Positions 8,076-16,252 of a stretch of 64,000 nucleotides of DNA are shown piece by piece. Source of the stretch: Prado023 sp963798745 (lineage in GTDB: Bacteria; Actinomycetota; Actinomycetes; S36-B12; CAIYMF01); NCBI GenBank assembly GCA_963798745.1, contig CAWCUF010000001.1, forward strand, positions 558,001 through 622,000, written 5' to 3'. The notes under the pieces were generated by a model that saw nothing but the letters and a program-made list of their open reading frames with translations, made no database searches and had not been told where the DNA came from. Made by a program: the position numbers and the translations under genes. The stretch's first letter is position 1, and each line of letters starts with the position of its first letter.

Positions 8076-8987
8076 TCAACCGGCGAGGAGCGCTCCCGCG
8101 CCAATCCCCGCCGAGAGCAGCACGCCATAGCCGAGCAGCAGTCGCCCGGTGCCGCCGAGCACGGGCACGAGCGCCGGCCCCAGTGCTCCGGCGCGCACGT
8201 CGCGCAGCGGGGCCAGGGCCACGGGGATGGCGCCGAGCCCGACGAGGGCAGCAACCGGCCAGTCCAGCAGGCCGGTCGCACCCGCCGCGCCGATCACCGC
8301 GGGGATGACCAACGCACCCCAGATCAGGGCCTCGTAGAGGCCACGAGTTCGGGCATCACCCAGCCGGACGGCGAGCGTCCGCTTGCCGGCTGTGGTGTCC
8401 CCGGGGATGTCGCGCAGGTTGTTGACCACGAGGATCGCGCAGGACAGCGCACCCACGCCCACGCCGCACAGCCACGCCAGGGAGCTCACCGAACCGACTT
8501 GGACCGCGGCCGTGCCGCCCACAGCGACCAGACCGAAGAAGATGAACACGAACACTTCACCTAGTCCCGCGTACCCGTAGGGTCGGGGACCGCCCGTGTA
8601 GGTCCAGGCCGCCACGATCGCGGCTGCACCCACCGCGAGCAGCCACCACAGGCCGCTGAGAAGCACCAGCACCAACCCGGCCGCCCCGGCGACACCGAAC
8701 GACAACAACGCCGCACGCTTGACCGCCGGGGGCTCGGCCAGGCCCTGTCCGACCAACCGCACCGGCCCGACGCGCGCGTGGTCCGTGCCGCGGATGCCGT
8801 CGCTGTAGTCATTGGCGTAGTTGACGCCGACCTGGAGCGCGAGGGCCACGAGCAGGGCCAGCAGTGCGCGGTCCCAGAGCGGCTCGGCGTCCCAAGCGGC
8901 GACAGCGGTTCCCACGAGGACGGGGGCGAAGGCGGCGGGCAGCGTTCGCGGCCGGGCGCCGCCGATCCACTGCTGGGCGCTCGTCAT
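8076..8987 (-). CDS. menA: 1,4-dihydroxy-2-naphthoate polyprenyltransferase MenA
   Basis: UbiA-superfamily membrane prenyltransferase that attaches the polyprenyl tail to DHNA, the committed membrane step of menaquinone synthesis. The first Asp-rich Mg-diphosphate motif is seen as NYANDYSDGIRGTDHARVGP and the second as DIPGDTTAGKRTLAVRLGD. About eight hydrophobic helices follow. The 303-aa length is normal. The ATG overlaps the menE stop (ATGA), so menE-menA is one transcript read leftwards. Menaquinone is the expected acceptor for the EtfD-like protein at 57740-60019. Confidence 0.92.
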   Translation of the reverse strand: MTSAQQWIGGARPRTLPAAFAPVLVGTAVAAWDAEPLWDRALLALLVALALQVGVNYANDYSDGIRGTDHARVGPVRLVGQGLAEPPAVKRAALLSFGVAGAAGLVLVLLSGLWWLLAVGAAAIVAAWTYTGGPRPYGYAGLGEVFVFIFFGLVAVGGTAAVQVGSVSSLAWLCGVGVGALSCAILVVNNLRDIPGDTTAGKRTLAVRLGDARTRGLYEALIWGALVIPAVIGAAGATGLLDWPVAALVGLGAIPVALAPLRDVRAGALGPALVPVLGGTGRLLLGYGVLLSAGIGAGALLAG

Positions 8988-10321
8988 GGCCGGATCCTGT
9001 CACGGCCGGCCTGGCCCCCGGCCGACTCGAGCGCGCGCCGGGCCAGGTCGGCCAGCGCACGCCGGTCGGGTTTGCCGGCGGGCAGCATCGGCAGGGTCGC
9101 GAGCGGCTGGACGAGTCGGGGTCGGGCGGCCCTGCCGAGTCGGGCGGCCACGACCTCGGCCAGTCCGGCGAGCGGCGGCCCGCTGGTCCGAGGCTCAGTG
9201 GGCACCACGAGCGCGACGAGGGTGACCCCGAACCGCCGGTCGGCGAGCGCCACCACCTCCGCATCGACGACTCGCGGGTCCGCGAGCAGGGCGGTGCGAA
9301 CGGCAGCCAGTGAGACCGAGGCTCCGCCGACTTGGACCAGGTCGTCGGCGCGGCCGGTCACGGTGACCAGTCCGTCTGCGTCCACCTGGCCGAGGTCCGC
9401 CGTCCGGAAGCAGCGGGTGCCCTCGGCGGCCGGCTGCCAGCGCCAGGCGTCACGGCTGTCGCGGTAGCCGGCCGCCACCTGGGCGCCGCAGATCCTCAGC
9501 TGGCCCGAGGGCTCGGTGCGCACGGTGGTCCCGGGCAGCGCCCGGCCGTCGAAGACCGCGCCTCCGGCGGTCTCGGTCATCCCGTAGGAGGTGGCGACCC
9601 GCACGCCGGCGCCCCGAAGGCGCTCGACCAGCAGCGGGTCGGCGGCAGCCCCGCCGACCAGCACCACGTCGTACGCGCGCAGAAGATCCCACCCGGCCGA
9701 CCCTGCCGAATCGAGGAGCGCCAGCATGGGGGGCACCAGCGACACGGCGAGCGGCCGCCCGCTGTCGTTGCTGAGAGCGCGCGCCCGGCTGGTGGCTTGA
9801 GCGAAGCCGTCGCGTGTGAAGGGTTGCGCCCCGCCCAAGCTGGGGACCGCGACCGGGGAGGTTCCGGCCACGACCGAGCGAACCGCGACCATGAGGCCGC
9901 CGGCATGGTGCAGTGGCAGGGCGGCGACCCACTGGTGGCCCGCCGCCCTGTCCGATCGGGCCGCGAAGGCCTCCGCGGCACAGCGCAGGGAGGTCCCGGG
10001 CAGCAGCACCCCGGCGGGCCGCCCCGTGGATCCCGACGTGGAGGCGACGACGGCAATCTCGCCTGCGACGGCTCGGCCCGGCTGGACTGCGGCTGCGATC
10101 ATCGAGCGGTAGGCGGTGGCGCCGGACCCAGCGAGCAGCGCGATGGCTGGGCCTGCGCCGTCCATGGCCGCGGACAGGGCGGGCATGAGGATGTCCAGGC
10201 CCGCTGCACCAGGGGGGATCTCCAGCCCCACGCAGGAACGATCAGCCGCACCCGCGGAGACAGCCGCACCGGCAGCCGCAGCCGCACTCGAAGACGCGGG
10301 ATGTTGCTCGGAAGTACCCAT
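8984..10321 (-). CDS. menE: o-succinylbenzoate-CoA ligase MenE (AMP-binding)
   Basis: ANL-superfamily adenylating enzyme activating o-succinylbenzoate with CoA in menaquinone synthesis. The P-loop-like motif STSGSTGRPAGVLL, the aromatic substrate motif TSYGMTETAGG and the hinge/GRADDLVQVGG motif are all present, and the final catalytic lysine lies in LPAGKPDRRAL. At about 445 aa it is a short ANL enzyme, as usual for MenE, and linkage to menA supports the role over a generic acyl-CoA ligase. I prefer ATG 10321; a GTG at 10378 would add 19 residues. The N-terminus is Ala-rich. Translation is coupled to menA. Confidence 0.85.
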   Translation of the reverse strand: MGTSEQHPASSSAAAAAGAAVSAGAADRSCVGLEIPPGAAGLDILMPALSAAMDGAGPAIALLAGSGATAYRSMIAAAVQPGRAVAGEIAVVASTSGSTGRPAGVLLPGTSLRCAAEAFAARSDRAAGHQWVAALPLHHAGGLMVAVRSVVAGTSPVAVPSLGGAQPFTRDGFAQATSRARALSNDSGRPLAVSLVPPMLALLDSAGSAGWDLLRAYDVVLVGGAAADPLLVERLRGAGVRVATSYGMTETAGGAVFDGRALPGTTVRTEPSGQLRICGAQVAAGYRDSRDAWRWQPAAEGTRCFRTADLGQVDADGLVTVTGRADDLVQVGGASVSLAAVRTALLADPRVVDAEVVALADRRFGVTLVALVVPTEPRTSGPPLAGLAEVVAARLGRAARPRLVQPLATLPMLPAGKPDRRALADLARRALESAGGQAGRDRIRP

Positions 10322-10584
10322 CGAGGTCACAGGGTATTGCCGATCCCGCCCGGTCACCCCCGAACTGCCGACCCCCACCTCACACTCGCGTCGTGCCGCC
10401 CCTGACTGCCCGGTTCACCTCCCCGCAGCAGGCCTACTGGGGTCCGGACTTCCACTACAACGCGAAGATCGCGGTCATCATCGCTGTGGCTCTCCTCGAT
10501 GGGTTCATGCGCCTGGACAGCCGCCCCCGATGGGCGCGGGCAGGCGGCCGAGCAGGAGTCGCCATTGCCGCGCATTCACATGCG

Positions 10585-10602
10585 TGACTGGAATACTGGT
10601 CA
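10585..10602. promoter_or_regulatory. Candidate autoregulatory site of the toxin-antitoxin pair
   Basis: TGAC and GTCA flank ten bases immediately before and into the antitoxin ATG. Phd/YefM antitoxins commonly repress their own promoter through short palindromes at this position. The symmetry here is only four exact bases per arm, so this is a weak call. Confidence 0.3.
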
Positions 10603-10883
10603 TGAGCATCCAGTCCTTGGCGTCGGTGAAGGCACACTTCAGCGCTGTGGTCGACAGCGTCCAGGAGACGCACGAGCGAGTCACAGTGACCAGGAACGGT
10701 GTTCCCGTCGTCGTGGTCGTTGCTGTCGAGGACCTCGAGTCGCTCGAGGAGACGCTGGCGATCCTTCAGGAGCAGGACACGGTGCGTCAGCTGCGCAAGG
10801 CCGAACGGGAGGTTGCCGCGGGCGACACCCTCGACGCCACTGAACTCCGGGCGTTGATGGATCGAAGGGCGCTGTCCGAGTGA
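10602..10883 (+). CDS. Phd/YefM-family antitoxin
   Basis: A 93-aa protein with the Phd/YefM N-terminal fold: MSIQSLASVKAHFSAVVDSV, then VTVTRNGVPVVVVVAVEDLESLEETLAIL. This is the DNA-binding and dimerisation module of type II antitoxins; the C-terminal ~35 residues (Arg/Glu/Ala-rich) would wrap the toxin. It overlaps the downstream RelE-type gene by GTGA, the normal antitoxin-first arrangement. The protein should neutralise the toxin and repress the operon. Confidence 0.88.
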   Translation: MSIQSLASVKAHFSAVVDSVQETHERVTVTRNGVPVVVVVAVEDLESLEETLAILQEQDTVRQLRKAEREVAAGDTLDATELRALMDRRALSE

Positions 10884-11143
10884 CCTATCGGTTGGTCATG
10901 GCTCGTAGCGCGTCCCGGGCGCTGGAACTGGGGCTACCGGAGGCGGTCGCATCGGCGGTGCTGGAGTTCGTCACTGGCGTGTTGCTGGAGAACCCGCAGC
11001 GGGTGGGCAAGCCGTTGCAGCCTGCGCTGGATGGCAAGTGGAGTGCGCGCCGCGGGCAGTACCGGATCATCTACACGATCGACACTGATGCCCAGGTCGT
11101 GACCGTGCTGCACATCTCCCATCGGCGCGACGCCTACCGGTGA
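10880..11143 (+). CDS. RelE/ParE-superfamily toxin
   Basis: An 87-aa RelE-like protein. Hallmarks are the N-terminal strand TYRLVMARSASRAL, the KPLQPALDGKWSARRGQYRIIYTID core and the C-terminal HISHRRDAYR. The conserved basic residues and the terminal H-R-R-x-x-x-Y pattern match ribosome-dependent RelE endonucleases rather than ParE gyrase toxins, but the distinction is by inspection only. The GTG start lies inside the antitoxin stop, giving tight coupling. Length and residues look intact, so the pair is probably functional. Confidence 0.87.
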   Translation: MTYRLVMARSASRALELGLPEAVASAVLEFVTGVLLENPQRVGKPLQPALDGKWSARRGQYRIIYTIDTDAQVVTVLHISHRRDAYR

Positions 11144-11219
11144 CCATTGGCCTGTCGGTCAGCCCGACCGCCGGCCGGGTCTCCTGCCCACGCTCGTCCG
11201 CGAACCGCCGGCGTGGTAT

Positions 11220-11330
11220 GCCGAGTTGTGGTCGAACGGGCCCTTCGCTCGGGCGCGGTCGGCCTCCATTCGCGCTCCGCGTGGTTGAAGAACCCCGCCG
11301 AGCTGCGCCGGGTTCAACCACAAGTCGGCG
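11220..11330. repeat. Dispersed inverted-repeat element, copy 2
   Basis: Starts GCCGAGTTGTGGTCGAA and ends TTCAACCACAAGTCGGCG, with the same internal phrase CGCGCTCCGCGTGGTTGA as copy 1 at 7768-7877. The unit is 111 bp against 110 bp for copy 1; ends and centre are conserved while intervening bases differ. It lies between the convergent toxin gene and the App1-type gene, a usual place for REP/BIME elements. Confidence 0.75.
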
Positions 11331-11385
11331 TTGAAGGGCAGCGGCCTGGCCGCGCCGCGCCTACGAGCCCGGACCGGGCCCGCGC

Positions 11386-12567
11386 TCAGCGATCCAGGAA
11401 CTCCGCGCTGACCTGTGCGGTGGTCGCCTGGTCCACGAGGCCGAGTTGCCAGGCCACCGTGGCCGCCTCCGCGGCGTTGGCCACGTAGTACATCGGGATA
11501 CCCTCCTCGCGCAGCGCAGCCGCGCGTCCGGCGACCTCCGCGGTTCGCTGGGCCAGGTGGGATCCCACGTAGACGACGAAGATCGCCCGGATCCGCCCCG
11601 GGAACTCGCGTGCCATCTGCTCGTAGTTCTCCGGGTCGCCCTGTCCGACATCCCCGATCAGCACGAACTCCTGCTCGGGATTGCCCTCCAGCAGCGCCCG
11701 GATGCTCCTGCGCTTGTGCTCCCGGCCGTCGCGCATGACCCGTTCGGCGGTGGGGCCCCAGTCGGTCAGGAACAGTGGCCCGCGCGGGAAGCTGTGCAGG
11801 TTCATGAACGCCACGAGGTAGTCGTAGATGTTCCATGACCCGGTGGACACGTAGAAGAACGGCACCGAGCGGGGTGCCCCGTTGCCACGAGCCAGTCCGG
11901 CATAGAACGTGGACATGCCCGGGACGGGTCGTCGGCCCGCGACGTCCCGCAGCAGCGTGCGCCGCAAGGAGGTCAGGCCCTGCGTGAGCCCGGTCTTCAT
12001 GATGGTGTCGTCGATGTCGGAGACCACCGCGATGTCGCTGCCAGGATCGGCGACCAGGACCCGGCCGGTCACATGGGGCACCGAGCCCCCGACCGGGTCG
12101 ATGTCCAGCACGTGCCAACCCGGTGCCAGCGGCCCGACCTGCAGGGTGATGTGCAGGTAGCCGTGGGCGTCGCTGGTGAACTCCTGGGACGCCTGGCCCA
12201 TGCTGGCCCGGACGGTGACGCCGGGCATGGTGAGCACCGTGAACCGGCGCAGGTTGGTCCGCACGACATCGGTGAGGCCGGTTGCGGCGTCCTCCGGGCC
12301 GAACATCGGCTTCTCCATGGCGCGGGCAGTCAGGTGCGCCACGCCGTCGGCGTACCAGCCGCGGTAGGGCACGACCACAGTCGGCCGGATCCCCTGCCGT
12401 GACGTCTTGTACCGGATCCGCGCGGCGTCGACCGACGTGTCGACCGCGTGGACCACCGAGACCCAGTCGATGTCCTCGACCGCGTCGATGACCCGCGACT
12501 CGACCCCGCGCAGCGCGCGTGAGACCAACGACACCCCGGGCAGGCCGGACAGCGAGGGCATGCGCAC
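11386..12567 (-). CDS. App1-type phosphatidate phosphatase-like protein (DUF2183)
   Basis: A 393-aa protein whose C-terminal half carries the HAD-like motif AVVSDIDDTIMKTG, followed by TFYAGLARGN and a late VLIGDVGQGDPENY motif, the order seen in the App1/DUF2183 catalytic domain. In yeast, App1 is a Mg-dependent phosphatidate phosphatase; bacterial substrates are not established. Several in-frame starts exist: GTG 12567 with GGAAAGGT upstream is chosen, ATG 12561 lies two codons later. It is divergent from the proC operon across a hairpin-bearing spacer. Confidence 0.78.
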   Translation of the reverse strand: MRMPSLSGLPGVSLVSRALRGVESRVIDAVEDIDWVSVVHAVDTSVDAARIRYKTSRQGIRPTVVVPYRGWYADGVAHLTARAMEKPMFGPEDAATGLTDVVRTNLRRFTVLTMPGVTVRASMGQASQEFTSDAHGYLHITLQVGPLAPGWHVLDIDPVGGSVPHVTGRVLVADPGSDIAVVSDIDDTIMKTGLTQGLTSLRRTLLRDVAGRRPVPGMSTFYAGLARGNGAPRSVPFFYVSTGSWNIYDYLVAFMNLHSFPRGPLFLTDWGPTAERVMRDGREHKRRSIRALLEGNPEQEFVLIGDVGQGDPENYEQMAREFPGRIRAIFVVYVGSHLAQRTAEVAGRAAALREEGIPMYYVANAAEAATVAWQLGLVDQATTAQVSAEFLDR

Positions 12568-12883
12568 CAGAGCTACCTTTCCGTGGGTGAGCGCAAGGCT
12601 AGCGTCCACGAGTGCCCACGTCGCGCCGCCCGCCGGGCCCGGCCTGGATCGCCGGTGGCCGGGTGGGGGGTGCCCCAATGTCTGTGGTCAAGTTGTGGCA
12701 GGTAGTCGGAGCTGGTAGGTCTGGACGCGTCCCGGGAAGCCGCTCCCGTTCGCCCGATCTGCTCCCCCAATTCCGGGAGCGGCTCGGCGAAAGGGGAGCG
12801 GATCCAGTCGGCCGACCAGCGGGCCGGGTCGCCGATCCGCCTCGGCCGGTGGCGGCGCGTAGCCTTCGCTGCGGAGGTGCGCG
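12568..12883. other. Divergent intergenic region between App1-type gene and proC operon
   Basis: Holds no gene that I can support. It contains a long hairpin (12738-12784), a TAGCCT -10-like box at 12860-12865 for the rightward operon and a GGAGGT ribosome site at 12872-12877. Confidence 0.6.
12738..12784. repeat. 11-bp stem inverted repeat
   Basis: AGCCGCTCCCG at 12738-12748 is exactly inverse-complementary to CGGGAGCGGCT at 12774-12784, with 25 bases between. It lies in the divergent spacer, so it may be an operator or an RNA structure in a leader; no U-run follows, so a terminator is less likely. Confidence 0.6.
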
Positions 12884-13063
12884 ATGGTGGATGTCATCGA
12901 GTTGTTCACCCGGTTGCCCGGCTGTGCCGAGAGGACGGCGGTGCCGGTGCCGGTCTCGGTCCCGTTGCTGGTCGGGCCCAGCCGGGGCGAGGGGCACGCA
13001 CCGGCCCGGCCAGCCCCGCCGAACCCCGCCCTGCGAGCCGGCTTGGGTGGGGAGCAGCGATGA
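12884..13063 (+). CDS. Small 59-aa ORF translationally coupled to proC
   Basis: An ATG with a textbook GGAGGT seven to eight bases upstream opens a 59-codon frame (MVDVIELFTRLPGCAERTAV...) that ends at TGA 13061-13063, overlapping the proC ATG (13060) as ATGA. A TAGCCT box at 12860-12865 is positioned to start the transcript just upstream. The N-terminal 20 residues could form an amphipathic helix; the rest is Pro/Ala/Arg-rich and unlike anything I recognise. It may be a real small protein or a leader peptide that sets proC translation. No proline run is visible, so attenuation by proline codons is not suggested. Confidence 0.5.
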   Translation: MVDVIELFTRLPGCAERTAVPVPVSVPLLVGPSRGEGHAPARPAPPNPALRAGLGGEQR

Positions 13064-13872
13064 ACACGGCCACGCCCAGGCTCGCCCTGCTCGGCGCCGG
13101 CCGCATGGGCCAGGCGATCATCGCCGGGCTGCTCGCCTCGGGCTGGGAGCCGGCCCGAATCGTGGCCGCCGAGCCACACGAGCCGACCGCGGCCGAGGTC
13201 CGCACCCGACACGGCATCGAGGTCCGGCCGGCCACGCAGGCGGTGACCGGGGCCGACATCGTGGTCGTCGCGGTCAAGCCACATCAGGTCACCGGCCTGC
13301 TCGACGAGGTGGCCAGCGCCCTGCCCCGCGGTGCGGTGGTCGTGTGCATCGCGGCGGGCGTGGCCACCAGCACGCTGGCCGAGCACCTGCCGTCCGGGAC
13401 GGCGGTCGTGCGGGTGATGCCCAACACGCCCGCGCTGGTCGGGGAGGGGATGTCGGTGCTGTCCGCCGGTCCGGGTTGCCCGCCGGCGGCTGTGGCGCTG
13501 GCGCGCGAGGTGCTGGGTGCCGTCGGTCAGGTGCGCGAGGTCCCCGAGGCCGTCCAGGACGCCGTGACCGCGGTCAGTGGCTCAGGTCCGGCGTACGGCT
13601 TCTACCTGGCTCAGGCCATGATCGACGCCGGCGCGGAACTCGGCCTGGATCGGGCCCTGGCCCGCGACCTCACCGTGCAGACGCTGCTCGGTGCGGCCAC
13701 GATGCTGGTGCGCTCCGAGGAGGAGCCTGAGACGCTGCGCGCGCGGGTCACCTCGCCGGGGGGGACCACGGCAGCCGCCGTGGCGGTGCTCGAGGACGCC
13801 GAGGTGCGGGCCACCGTCGCCCGGGCGATGCGCGCCTGCGCCGCCCGCTCGGCCGAGCTCGGCCGCGGTTGA
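13060..13872 (+). CDS. proC: Pyrroline-5-carboxylate reductase
   Basis: Last enzyme of proline synthesis, reducing pyrroline-5-carboxylate with NAD(P)H. The Rossmann motif is LLGAGRMGQAIIAGLL; VVAVKPHQV, RVMPNTPALVGEGM and the C-terminal signature stretch around VTSPGGTTAAAVAVLED are all typical. Length 270 aa is normal. The ATG at 13060 has a GGGGAG ribosome site and overlaps the stop of the 59-aa ORF. As I recall, the order proC, small HTH, bS22, epimerase matches mycobacteria, which supports orthology. Confidence 0.94.
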   Translation: MNTATPRLALLGAGRMGQAIIAGLLASGWEPARIVAAEPHEPTAAEVRTRHGIEVRPATQAVTGADIVVVAVKPHQVTGLLDEVASALPRGAVVVCIAAGVATSTLAEHLPSGTAVVRVMPNTPALVGEGMSVLSAGPGCPPAAVALAREVLGAVGQVREVPEAVQDAVTAVSGSGPAYGFYLAQAMIDAGAELGLDRALARDLTVQTLLGAATMLVRSEEEPETLRARVTSPGGTTAAAVAVLEDAEVRATVARAMRACAARSAELGRG

Positions 13873-13876
13873 CGGC

Positions 13877-14539
13877 TCAGAGCAGCATCGGGGAGACCTC
13901 GTCCTCGGGTCCGCAGACGACCAGCACGTCGTCCGCGCCGAGCACCAGGTCGGGACGGGCCAGCTCAGGGATGCCGAGGCCGCGGCGGCTGACGGCCATC
14001 ACCAGGATGCCGCGGTCGGCCAGGTCCCGGGCCTCGGCCAGGGACCTGCCCACGAGCGCACGCCGGACCGGGAGGGCCGCGTAGGCCAGACCGTCGACGG
14101 TGGGGATGTACTCGGTGCGGTGCCCGAGCAGGGAGTGCGCCACCCGCCGACCCACCTCGAGCTCGGGGTAGACCACCTCGGTGACACCGATCTTGCGCAG
14201 GATCTTGGCCTGTTGCGCGTTGATCGCCTTGGCCCAGATCTCGGGGATCTTCAGGTCCTCCCGCAGGATGAGGGCGCAGACCAGGGACGCCTCCACCGCA
14301 TCTCCGATCGCCACGACCGCGCGGGTGTACTCGCGCACCCCGAGCTGCTCCAGGGCCTCCTTGCTGGTGACATCGGCCTCGACTGCCAGGGTCACCCGCT
14401 TGCTGACCTCGCGGACCAGGTCCGGGTCGCGGTCGATGGCCAACACCTCGGCGCCCTCCCTGGTCAGCGCGGCGGCCACCGACTGGCCGAACCGGCCAAG
14501 ACCCAGCACCACGACGGGCTCCACCTCACGAGCAGGCAT
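13877..14539 (-). CDS. trkA: Potassium uptake regulatory subunit (TrkA/KtrA, RCK domain)
   Basis: A 220-aa peripheral subunit that gates the TrkH/KtrB channel by nucleotide binding. The RCK_N Rossmann motif is VVVLGLGRFGQSVAAAL with an acidic residue closing the second strand (AIDRDPDLV), and an RCK_C domain occupies residues ~140-220. One RCK unit rather than two marks it as the KtrA-like form. The ATG is preceded by AGGAGGAG. It is read after trkH with a 21-bp gap, so the two form one operon. Confidence 0.9.
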   Translation of the reverse strand: MPAREVEPVVVLGLGRFGQSVAAALTREGAEVLAIDRDPDLVREVSKRVTLAVEADVTSKEALEQLGVREYTRAVVAIGDAVEASLVCALILREDLKIPEIWAKAINAQQAKILRKIGVTEVVYPELEVGRRVAHSLLGHRTEYIPTVDGLAYAALPVRRALVGRSLAEARDLADRGILVMAVSRRGLGIPELARPDLVLGADDVLVVCGPEDEVSPMLL

Positions 14540-14560
14540 CTGCCTCTCCTCCTGTCTGCA

Positions 14561-16162
14561 TCAGCCGATCATGGGCCGGCCCTCAGGCAGCCGGTAGGCG
14601 CGGAACGTGGAGCGCAACGTCAATGATGAGGCCAGCGTCAGGGGCCCCACCCGGCCCAGGAACATCAGGATCACCAGCAGCAGTTGGCCTGTCTCCGGCA
14701 GGGCTGGGGTCACGTTGGCCGAAAGCCCGACCGTGGCCAGGGCCGAGGTCACCTCGAACAGGGCGTGGTCCAGGCTCAGGTCGGTCAGGGTCAGCAGGGC
14801 CATCGTGCACAGTGCCACCGCGGCCAACGAGACCATGGCCACGGCGATGGCCACCCGGACCGTCGATCCCGCGATCCGCCGATCCATCACGTTCACGTCG
14901 CGATGGCCACGGATCTCGGCGCGCACGGCCACGGCCAGCACCATCAGGGTCGTGACCTTGATACCGCCGCCGGTGCTGCCGCTGCCGGCGCCCACGAACA
15001 TCAGCGCATCGGTGAGCAGTCGGGTCTCGGGGGCCACCGCCGCGTAGTCCAGGGTGTTGAAGCCGGCCGTGCGCGGGGTGATGCCTCCCGAGAAGGCCGC
15101 TTGGGTGATCTTGTCCCACCAGGGCATCAGGCCCATCGTGGCCGGGTTGGCCCACTCGAGCAGCAGGAAGCCCAGCGTCCCCACGGCAGTCAGCGCGACC
15201 GTGCCGATGAGCATCAGCCGGGTGTGCAGGGACATCGGCACCGGGTTGGCCCAGCCGAACCGCTCGGGGTGGAATGCCCCCAGCCGGTAGCGCGAGCGCC
15301 GCGCCAGTTCGCGGCCGCGGGCCAGCACCTGCTCGGCGGTCATCGGCGGCGCCGCCCGGCGCAGGCGCAGGGAGCGCTCGCCGGTGGTGCGCCCGAAGAT
15401 CTCGCGGATCACCAGGAAGCCCAGACCGCCCAGGACGATGGCCACCGAGATGGGGGCCAGCATCAGCAGGTCGCCCTCGTAGTTGGTCAGTGAGTCCGAG
15501 GCCAGTGCGAAGCCCGCGTTGTTGAACGCACTTATGCTGTGGAACAGCCCGCTCCACGCGGCCTGCGCCCAGGACATGTCATAGGTCAGCCACAGCCGCA
15601 CCCCGAGCAGCACCGCGATCCCGAGCTCCACGGTCACGGTGATGGTCACCAGCAGGCCCAACGCACGGCGCACCTCACCCTGGGTCAGCACCCCGGTCTC
15701 GGCCTGGGTGGCAAGTCGCGAGGACGTGCCCAGCCGGCGGTTGAGCAGCAGGATCCACAAGGTGCCCAGCGCCTGGATGCCGAAGCCGCCCACCTGGATC
15801 AGGGCCAGGATCGTCACCTTGCCCCAGATGCTCCAGTAGGTGGCGGTGTCCACGGTCGACAAGCCCGTCACGGTACTGGCGCTGACGGCGGTGAACAGGG
15901 CTGTGCCGGGGCTGGCCGATCCCCGCCCGGCGGTCATCGGCGGCAGCATCAGCAGCGCGGTACCCAGGGCGCAGAGCACGGCGAACGAGGACACGATCGT
16001 CCTGGTGGGGCTGCGGCGCGCCAGCCGTGACTCGTTGGCCTGCGACCTGGCCGCCACCTGCGAGGGCCCGGCCTCGAGCGCGGGATGCGGTGCCCTGCCT
16101 GTGGCCCGGCGGGCCCGAAGGACCCGCGCCCGTGGCTCGTTGCGGGCGCGGCGACGAACCAT
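14561..16162 (-). CDS. trkH: Potassium uptake channel subunit (TrkH/KtrB family)
   Basis: A 533-aa polytopic protein of the superfamily of K+ transporters. Filter-like segments contain the conserved glycines, for example ASTVTGLST, FNNAGFALASDS, GGITPRTAGFNT and TVGLSANVTP, one per repeat of the four-fold pore. A ~50-residue basic cytoplasmic N-terminus precedes the first helix. ATG 16162 is the first good start; a start near the helix would shorten the tail. It forms an operon with the TrkA-type subunit and imports K+ using Na+ or H+ gradients or as a channel. Confidence 0.9.
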   Translation of the reverse strand: MVRRRARNEPRARVLRARRATGRAPHPALEAGPSQVAARSQANESRLARRSPTRTIVSSFAVLCALGTALLMLPPMTAGRGSASPGTALFTAVSASTVTGLSTVDTATYWSIWGKVTILALIQVGGFGIQALGTLWILLLNRRLGTSSRLATQAETGVLTQGEVRRALGLLVTITVTVELGIAVLLGVRLWLTYDMSWAQAAWSGLFHSISAFNNAGFALASDSLTNYEGDLLMLAPISVAIVLGGLGFLVIREIFGRTTGERSLRLRRAAPPMTAEQVLARGRELARRSRYRLGAFHPERFGWANPVPMSLHTRLMLIGTVALTAVGTLGFLLLEWANPATMGLMPWWDKITQAAFSGGITPRTAGFNTLDYAAVAPETRLLTDALMFVGAGSGSTGGGIKVTTLMVLAVAVRAEIRGHRDVNVMDRRIAGSTVRVAIAVAMVSLAAVALCTMALLTLTDLSLDHALFEVTSALATVGLSANVTPALPETGQLLLVILMFLGRVGPLTLASSLTLRSTFRAYRLPEGRPMIG

Positions 16163-16252
16163 GGAGCGAGGCTATGCACCACCGGGTCACCCATGCCCGC
16201 TGTGCGGGACCTCCGCGTGTCGTCGGCCCCGGCGCGGGACTACGGTGGGCGC

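Noticed and set aside
10393..10587. Possible 64-aa protein before the antitoxin
   Set aside because: GTG start without a ribosome site, one weak hydrophobic stretch, no known similarity. It may be a remnant but cannot be supported.
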